DNA from: Rheum nobile
Taxonomy: Eukaryota; Streptophyta; Magnoliopsida; Caryophyllales; Polygonaceae
Length of the DNA: 64,000 nucleotides
Assembly: GCA_027886185.1 (NCBI GenBank)
Contig: WOAB01000124.1
Span: 4,336,210-4,400,209, forward strand
Direction: 5' to 3'
The first letter of the stretch is position 1. Each line of letters opens with the position of its first letter. A program made the translations under genes and the position numbers. This document shows positions 57,972-64,000 of the stretch, in pieces. Under the pieces are notes generated by a model. The model made no database searches, was not told where the DNA came from, and saw nothing but the letters and a program-made list of their open reading frames with translations.

Positions 57972-58089
57972 GGGTGCAACACGAGGACTTCCCAGGAGGT
58001 TACCCATCCTAGTATTACTCTCGCCCAAGCACGCTTAACTTCGGAGTTCTAATGGGATCCGGTGTATTAGTGCTGGTATGATCGCACCC
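57972..58089 (-). rRNA. 5S: 5S rRNA gene 17
   Basis: GGGTAACCTCC in the C box, AATACTAGG, CATTAGAACTCC, AATACACC; close to gene 6. Confidence 0.9.
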
Positions 58090-58308
58090 GTCAACTCTAC
58101 TCGCCATTTATTACTTCTACCCTCTCGATCCAAACCTCAAACCTTCGTAACTTTCTGCACGGGTGCCCGATTCGCGCGTATAATTTGTCAAATGAAAGTT
58201 ATCTCCGTTATCTACGCAACCCGTGGGAGAAACGTCATAGGATAATTCAATTGGAGCAACGCTTTTCCAAAATACAGAAAAAAAAAACAACGAAAACGAT
58301 AAAAAGAG

Positions 58309-58426
58309 GGGTGCAACACGAGGACTTCCCAGGAGGTCACCCATCCTAGTACTACTCTCGCCCAAGCACGGTTAACTTCGGAGTTCTGATGGGATCCGGT
58401 GCATTAGTGCTGGTATGATCGCACCC
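58309..58426 (-). rRNA. 5S: 5S rRNA gene 18
   Basis: Consensus except GTTAACCGTGC for GTTAAGCGTGC in box A. Confidence 0.93.
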
Positions 58427-58643
58427 GTCAACTCTACTCGCCATTTATTACTTATACCCTCTCGATCCCAACCTCAAACCTTCGTAACTTTCTGCACGGG
58501 TGCCCGATTCGCACGTATAATATGTCAAATGAAAGCTCTCTCCGTTATCTACGCATCCCGTGGGAGAAATGTCATAGGATAAGTCATATGGAGCAACGCT
58601 TTTCCAAAATACGATAAAAAAATGACGAAAACGATAAAAAGAG

Positions 58644-58761
58644 GGGTGCAACACGAGGACTTCCCAGGAGGTTACCCATCCTAGTATTACTCTCTCCCAA
58701 GCACGCTTAACTTCGGATTTTTGATGGGATCTGGTGCATTAGTGCTGGTATGATCGCACCC
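58644..58761 (-). rRNA. 5S: 5S rRNA gene 19
   Basis: C box GGGTAACCTCC, plus GGGAGAGAG, AATACTAGG, AAAAATCCG and AGATCC. Probably inactive. Confidence 0.9.
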
Positions 58762-58980
58762 GTCAACTCTACTCGCCATTTATTACTTCTACCCTCTCGA
58801 TCCCAACCTCAAACCTTCGTAACTTTCTGCACGGGTGCCCGATTCGCGCGTATAATATATCAAATGAAAGCTCTCTCCGTTATTTACGCAGCCCGTGGGA
58901 GAAACGTCATAGGATAAATCAATTGGAGCAACGCTTTTCCAAAATACGGTAAAAAAAAACAACGAAAACGATAAAAAGAG

Positions 58981-59098
58981 GGGTGCAACACGAGGACTTC
59001 CCAAGAGATCACCCATCCTAGTACTACTCTCGCCCAAGCACGCTTAACTTCGGAGTTATGATGGGATCCGGTGCATTAGTGCTGCTATGATCGCACCC
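58981..59098 (-). rRNA. 5S: 5S rRNA gene 20 (type T)
   Basis: Type T marks; C box region GGGTGATCTCTTGGG differs at two bases. Confidence 0.92.
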
Positions 59099-59315
59099 GT
59101 CAACTCTACTCGCCATTTATTACTTCTACCCTCTCGATCCCAACCTCAAACCTTCGTAACTTTCTGCACGGGTGCCCCATTCGCACGTATAATATGTCAA
59201 ATGAAAGCTCTCTCCGTTATCTATGCATCCCGTGGGAGAAACGTCATAGGATAATTCAATTGGAGCAACGCTTTTCCAAAATACAGAAAAAAAACAACGA
59301 AAACGATAAAAAGAG

Positions 59316-59433
59316 GGGTGCAACACGAGGACTTCCCAGGAGGTCACCCATCCTAGTACTACTCTCGCCCAAGCACGCTTAACTTCGGAGTTCTGATGGG
59401 ATCCGGTGCATTAGTGCTGGTATCATCGCACCC
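59316..59433 (-). rRNA. 5S: 5S rRNA gene 21 (type X)
   Basis: Consensus except the type X mark GATGATACC. Followed by a fragment. Confidence 0.94.
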
Positions 59434-59650
59434 GTCAACTCTACTCGCCATTTATTACTTCTACCCTCTCGATCCAAACCTCAAACCTTCGTAACTTTCT
59501 GCACGGGTGCCCGATTCGCACGTATAATATGTCAAATGAAAGCTCTCTCCGTTATCTACACATCCCGTGGTAGAAATGTCATAGGATAAGTCAATTGGAG
59601 CAACGCTTTTCCAAAATACGATAAAAAAACGACGAAAACGATAAAAAGAG

Positions 59651-59698
59651 GGGTGCAACACGAGGACTTCCCAGGAGGTTACCCATCCTAGTACTACT
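59651..59698 (-). pseudogene. 5S: 48-base 5S fragment (22)
   Basis: Same breakpoint as fragment 14; carries GGGTAACCTCC. Short unit of 90 bases. Confidence 0.93.
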
Positions 59699-59740
59699 TT
59701 TCCAAAATACGATAAAAAATGACGAAAACGATAAAAAGAG

Positions 59741-59858
59741 GGGTGCAACACGAGGACTTCCCAGGAGGTCACCCATCCTAGTACTACTCTCGCCCAAGCA
59801 CGCTTAACTTCGGAGTTCTGATGGGATCCGGTGCATTAGTGCTGGTATGATCGCACCC
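59741..59858 (-). rRNA. 5S: 5S rRNA gene 23 (consensus)
   Basis: Matches the array consensus at every position I compared; a good candidate for an active gene. Confidence 0.96.
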
Positions 59859-60075
59859 GTCAACTCTACTCGCCATTTATTACTTCTACCCTCTCGATCC
59901 CAACCTCAAACCTTCGTAACTTTCTGCACGGGTGCCCCATTCGCACGTATAATATGTCAAATGAAAGCTCTCTCTGTTATCTACGCATCCCGTGGGAGAA
60001 ACGTCATAGGATAAGTCAATTGGAGCAACACTTTTACAAAATACGATAAAAAAACGACGAAAACGATAAAAAGAG

Positions 60076-60193
60076 GGGTGCAACACGAGTACTTACCAGG
60101 AGGTCACCCATCCTAGTACTACTCTCGCCAAAGCACGCTTAACTTCGGAGTTCTGATGGGATCCGGTGCATTAGTGCTGGTATCATCGCACCC
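60076..60193 (-). rRNA. 5S: 5S rRNA gene 24 (type X)
   Basis: Type X mark; also GCTTTGGCGAG and GGTAAGTACTCG. The -1 base is altered (CCGGG). Confidence 0.92.
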
Positions 60194-60410
60194 GGTAACT
60201 CTACTCGCCATTTATTACTTCTACCCTCTCGATCCCAACCTCAAACATTCGTAACTTTCTGCACGGGTGCCCGATTCGCACGTATAATATGTCAAATGAA
60301 AGCTCTCTCCGTTATCTACACATCCCGTGGGAGAAATGTCATAGGATAAGTCAATTGGAGCAACGATTTTCCAAAATACGATAAAAAAACGACGAAAACG
60401 ATAAAAAGAA

Positions 60411-60458
60411 GGGTGCAACACGAGGACTTCCCAGGAGGTTACCCATCCTAGTACTACT
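60411..60458 (-). pseudogene. 5S: 48-base 5S fragment (25)
   Basis: Same breakpoint; GGGTAACCTCC; 3' flank CTTCTTTTT. Confidence 0.93.
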
Positions 60459-60501
60459 TTTCCAAAATACGATAAAAAAACGACGAAAACGATAAAAAGA
60501 G

Positions 60502-60619
60502 GGGTGCAACACGAGGACTTCCCAGGAGGTCACCCATCCTAGTACTACTCTCGCCCAAGCACGCTTAACTTCGGAGTTCTGATGGGATCCGGTGCATTAG
60601 TGCTGGTATGATCGCACCC
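60502..60619 (-). rRNA. 5S: 5S rRNA gene 26 (consensus)
   Basis: Matches the consensus throughout. Confidence 0.96.
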
Positions 60620-60836
60620 GTCAACTCTACTCGCCATTTATTACTTCTACCCTCTCGATCCAAACATCAAACCTTCGTAACTTTCTGCACGGGTGCCCTA
60701 TTCGCACGTATAATATGTCAAATGAAAGCTCTCTCTGTTATCTACGCATCCCGTGGGAGAAACGTCATAGGATAAGTCAATTGGAGCAACACTTTTACAA
60801 AATACGATAAAAAAACGACGAAAACGATAAAAAGAG

Positions 60837-60954
60837 GGGTGCAACACGAGGACTTCCCAGGAGGTCACCCATCCTAGTACTACTCTCGCCCAAGCACGCT
60901 TAACTTCGGAGTTATGATGGGATCCGGTGCATTAGTGCTGCTATGATCGCACCC
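60837..60954 (-). rRNA. 5S: 5S rRNA gene 27 (type T)
   Basis: Type T marks only, otherwise consensus. Confidence 0.94.
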
Positions 60955-61171
60955 GTCAACTCTACTCGGCATTTATTACTTCTATCCTCTCGATCCCAAC
61001 CTCAAACCTTCGTAACTTTCTGCACGGGTGCCCCATTCGCATGTATAATATGTCAAATGAAAGATCTCTCCCTTATCTACGCATCCCGTGGGAGAAACGT
61101 CATAGGATAAGTCATATGGAGCAACGCTTTTCCAAAATACGATAAAAAAACGACGAAAACGATAAAAAGAG

Positions 61172-61289
61172 GGGTGTAACACGAGGACTTCCCAGGAGGT
61201 TACCCATCCTAGTACTACTCTCGCCCAAGCAAGCTTAACTTCAGAGTTCTGATGGGATCCGGTGCATTAGTGCTGGTATGATCGCACCC
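61172..61289 (-). rRNA. 5S: 5S rRNA gene 28 (type V)
   Basis: Type V marks, AAGCTTGCTTGGG, and CTCTGAAG for CTCCGAAG. Confidence 0.93.
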
Positions 61290-61507
61290 GTCAACTCTAC
61301 TCGCCATTTATTACTTCTACCATCTCGATCCAAACCTCAAACCTTCGTAACTTTCTGCACGGGTGCCCGATTCGCGCGTATAATTTGTCAAATGAAAGTT
61401 ATCTCCGTTATCTACGCAACCCGTGGGAGAAACGTCATAGGATAATTCAATTGGAGCAACGCTTTTCCAAAATACAGAAAAAAAAACAACGAAAACGATA
61501 AAAAGAG

Positions 61508-61625
61508 GGATGCAACACGAGGACTTCCCAGGAGGTCACCCATCCTAGTACTACTCACGCCCAAGCACGCTTAACTTCGGAGTTCTGATGGGATCCGGTA
61601 CATTAGTGCTGGTATCATCGCACCC
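61508..61625 (-). rRNA. 5S: 5S rRNA gene 29 (type X)
   Basis: Type X mark; GGGCGTGAG, AATGTACC, 3' TGCATCC as in gene 13. Confidence 0.92.
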
Positions 61626-61842
61626 GTCAACTCTACTCGCCATTTATTACTTCTACCCTCTCGATCCCAACCTCAAACCTTCGTAACTTTCTGCACTGGT
61701 GCCCGATTCGCACGTATAATATGTCAAATGAAAGCTCTCTCCGTTATCTACACATCCCGTGGGAGAAATGTCATAGGATAAGTCAATTGGAGCAACGATT
61801 TTCCAAAATACGATAAAAAAACGACGAAAACGATAAAAAGAA

Positions 61843-61890
61843 GGGTGCAACACGAGGACTTCCCAGGAGGTTACCCATCCTAGTACTACT
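61843..61890 (-). pseudogene. 5S: 48-base 5S fragment (30)
   Basis: Same breakpoint as the other fragments; follows a type X gene. Confidence 0.93.
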
Positions 61891-61933
61891 TTTCCAAAAT
61901 ACGATAAAAAAACGACGAAAACGATAAAAAGAG

Positions 61934-62051
61934 GGGTGCAACACGAGGACTTCCCAGGAGGTCACCCATCCTAGTACTACTCTCGCCCAAGCACGCTTAA
62001 CTTCGGAGTTCTGATGGGATCCGGTGCATTAGTGCTGCTATGATCGCACCC
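61934..62051 (-). rRNA. 5S: 5S rRNA gene 31
   Basis: Consensus except CATAGCAGC. Its upstream promoter lost about seven bases (CCCGTACTCTCC on the plus strand), which shifts the TATA-like box. Confidence 0.93.
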
Positions 62052-62261
62052 GTACTCTCCATTTATTACTTCTACCCTCTCGATCCAAACCTCAAACCTT
62101 CGTAACTTTCTGCACGGGTGCCCCATCCGCACGTATAATATGTCAAATGAAATCTCTCTCTGTTATCTACGCATCCCGTGGGAGAAACGTCATAGGATAA
62201 GTCAATTGGAGCAACACTTTTACAAAATACGATAAAAAAACGACGAAAACGATAAAAAGAG

Positions 62262-62379
62262 GGGTGCAACACGAGGACTTCCCAGGAGGTCACCCATCCT
62301 AGTACTACTCTCGCCCAAGCACGCTTAACTTCGGAGTTATGATGGGATCCGGTGCATTAGTGCTACTATGATCGCACCC
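62262..62379 (-). rRNA. 5S: 5S rRNA gene 32 (type T)
   Basis: CATAACTCC with CATAGTAGC; otherwise consensus. Confidence 0.93.
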
Positions 62380-62596
62380 GTCAACTCTACTCGGCATTTA
62401 TTACTTCTACCCTCTCGATCCAAACCTCAAACCTTCGTAACTTTCTGCACGGGTGCCCCATTCGCACATATAATATGTCAAATGAAAGCTCTCTCTGTTA
62501 TCTACGCATCCCGTGGGAGAAACGTCATAGGATAAGTCAATTGGAGCAACAGTTTTACAAAATACGATAAAAAAACGACGAAAACGATAAAAGGAG

Positions 62597-62715
62597 GGGT
62601 GCAACACGAAGTACTTCCCAGGAGGTCACCCATCCTAGTACTACTCTCGCCCAAGCACGCTTAACTTCGGAGTTCTGATGGGATCCGGTGCATTAGTGCT
62701 GGTATCATCGCACCC
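62597..62715 (-). rRNA. 5S: 5S rRNA gene 33 (type X)
   Basis: Type X mark and one extra base near the 3' end (AAGTACTTCGTG). 119 bases. Confidence 0.92.
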
Positions 62716-62932
62716 GGTAACTCTACTCGCCATTTATTACTTCTACCCTCTCGATCCCAACCTCAAACCTTCGTAACTTTCTGCAAGGGTGCCCGATTCG
62801 CACGTATAATATGTCAAATGAAAGCTCTCTCCGTTATCTACACATCCCGTGGGAGAAATGTCATAGGATAAGTCAATTGGAGCAACGATTTTCCAAAATA
62901 CGATAAAAAAATGACGAAAACGATAAAAAGAA

Positions 62933-62980
62933 GGGTGCAACACGAGGACTTCCCAGGAGGTTACCCATCCTAGTACTACT
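62933..62980 (-). pseudogene. 5S: 48-base 5S fragment (34)
   Basis: Same breakpoint; follows a type X gene as do the other four. Confidence 0.93.
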
Positions 62981-63023
62981 TTTCCAAAATACGATAAAAA
63001 AACGACAAAAACGATAAAAAGAG

Positions 63024-63141
63024 GGGTGCAACACGAGGACTTCCCAGGAGGTCACCCATCCTAGTACTACTCTCGCCCAAGCACGCTTAACTTCGGAGTT
63101 CTGATGGGATCCGGTGCATTAGTGCTGGTATGATCGCACCC
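63024..63141 (-). rRNA. 5S: 5S rRNA gene 35 (consensus)
   Basis: Matches the consensus throughout. Confidence 0.96.
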
Positions 63142-63358
63142 GTCAACTCTACTCGCCATTTATTACTTCTACCATCTCGATCCAAACCTCAAACCTTCGT
63201 AACTTTCTGCACGGGTGCCCCATTCGCACGTATAATATGTCAAATGAAAGCTCTCTCTGTTATCTACGCATCCCGTGGGAGAAACGTCATAGGATAAGTC
63301 AATTGGAGCAACACTTTTACAAAATACGATAAAAAAACGACGAAAACGATAAAAAGAG

Positions 63359-63476
63359 GGGTGCAACACGAGGACTTCCCAGGAGGTCACCCATCCTAGT
63401 ACTACTCTCGCCCAAGCACGCTTAACTTCGGAGTTATGATGGGATCCGGTGCATTAGTGATGCTATGATCGCACCC
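63359..63476 (-). rRNA. 5S: 5S rRNA gene 36 (type T)
   Basis: CATAACTCC and CATAGCATCAC; otherwise consensus. Confidence 0.93.
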
Positions 63477-63693
63477 GTCAACTCTACTCGGCATTTATTA
63501 CTTCTACCCTCTCGATCCCAACCTCAAACCTTCGTAACTTTCTGCACGGGTGCCCCATTCGCATGTATAATATGTCAAATGAAAGATCTCTCCGTTATCT
63601 ACGCATCCCGTGGGAGAAACGTCATAGGATAAGTCATATGGAGCAACGCTTTTCCAAAATACGATAAAAAAACGACGAAAACGATAAAAAGAG

Positions 63694-63811
63694 GGGTGTA
63701 ACACGAGGACTTCCCAGGAGGTTACCCATCCTAGTACTACTCTCGCCCAAGCACGCTTAACTTCGGAGTTCTGATGGGATCCGGTGCATTAGTGCTGGTA
63801 TGATCGCACCC
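63694..63811 (-). rRNA. 5S: 5S rRNA gene 37 (type V)
   Basis: C box GGGTAACCTCC and 3' TTACACCCC, but box A is consensus, unlike types V 10, 12 and 28. Confidence 0.94.
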
Positions 63812-64000
63812 GTCAACTCTACTCGCCATTTATTACTTCTACCATCTCGATCCAAACCTCAAACCTTCGTAACTTTCTGCACGGGTGCCCCATTCGCACG
63901 TATAATATGTCAAATGAAAGCTCTCTCTGTTATCTACGCATCCCGTGGGAGAAACGTCATAGGATAAGTCAATTGGAGCAACACTTTTACAAAATACGAT

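Larger units (their letters stand above)
45477..64000 (-). repeat. 5S rDNA tandem array, about 335-bp units, running off the window
   Basis: Each unit has a 118-base 5S gene on the minus strand and a spacer of about 217 bases. On the minus strand the gene is preceded by AAGTAATAAATGG (a TATA-like box at about -27 to -17), GC at about -14, and C at -1, and followed by a T run (CTCTTTTTATCG) that ends Pol III transcription. 31 near-full-length copies, one split copy and five 48-base fragments are visible. The array is interrupted by an LTR retrotransposon at 47617-54893. Confidence 0.97.

Noticed and set aside
45700..63704. Dozens of 60-105 codon open frames repeating MLHPSFYRFRR and MSNESSLRYLR
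   Set aside because: They lie across the 5S genes and spacers, repeat at the 335-base period, and decode rRNA-gene sequence. They are not proteins.

Overview
This 64 kb window is nuclear DNA from a flowering plant, most likely a eudicot. The evidence is a 12-exon cytosolic glutamine synthetase gene with GT-AG introns, Ty3/gypsy retrotransposons, Mutator-like (MULE) transposons carrying plant mobile domain genes, and a plant 5S rDNA array. I cannot name the genus. About one tenth is ordinary host gene; the rest is transposons, satellites and rDNA.

Layout. 1-6200: right part of a decayed chromodomain Ty3/gypsy element with broken gag, protease, RT and RNase H, the integrase core deleted, and a 3' LTR of about 2.36 kb. 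6201-8180: AT-rich spacer. 8299-11403: intact GLN1-type glutamine synthetase (356 aa) with one GC-AG intron. 12.01-27.27 kb: MULE 'A', holding a dead plant mobile domain (PMD) gene (+), a minisatellite, a captured and broken ERA-type GTPase gene (+), a head-to-head 44-bp tandem array that decays into AT-rich repeats, a GRF zinc-finger remnant (+), and a dead FAR1-domain/DDE/OTU transposase gene (-). 27.28-28.08 kb: small inverted-repeat element with a GTGTGCATG tandem core. 28.33-40.45 kb: MULE 'B', same gene order, with an intact six-exon PMD gene (857 aa), an intact GRF-finger/coiled-coil gene (132 aa) and a transposase gene killed by several lesions. Between PMD and GRF it carries a composite AT-rich/GC-rich satellite. 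40.49-45.47 kb: truncated MULE 'C', a sister of A. 45.48-64.0 kb: 5S rDNA tandem array on the minus strand (about 335-bp units, running off the window), split at 47617-54893 by an Athila/Tat-like LTR retrotransposon (gag-protease only) with a 5-bp target duplication TCACC inside a 5S gene.

How the parts relate. MULEs A and B share one architecture: PMD (+), GRF finger (+) and transposase with C-terminal OTU domain (-) converging, bounded by terminal regions built from short hairpins. The hairpins have the same geometry (13-nt arms, 3-nt centre) but a different core in A and B. The stretch between PMD and GRF differs completely between copies, like a cargo slot. In B the two accessory genes are open while the transposase is dead, and both copies have lost the predicted OTU nucleophile by different mutations. 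This three-gene MULE is the best candidate for a little-described system here. A second is a GGCGACCGCC-rich motif found in the LTRs of two unrelated retrotransposon lineages, and in one of them also in the coding region (read as Gly-Asp-Arg-Arg) and the 3' untranslated region. A third is a 1.43-kb higher-order repeat inside the 5S array.
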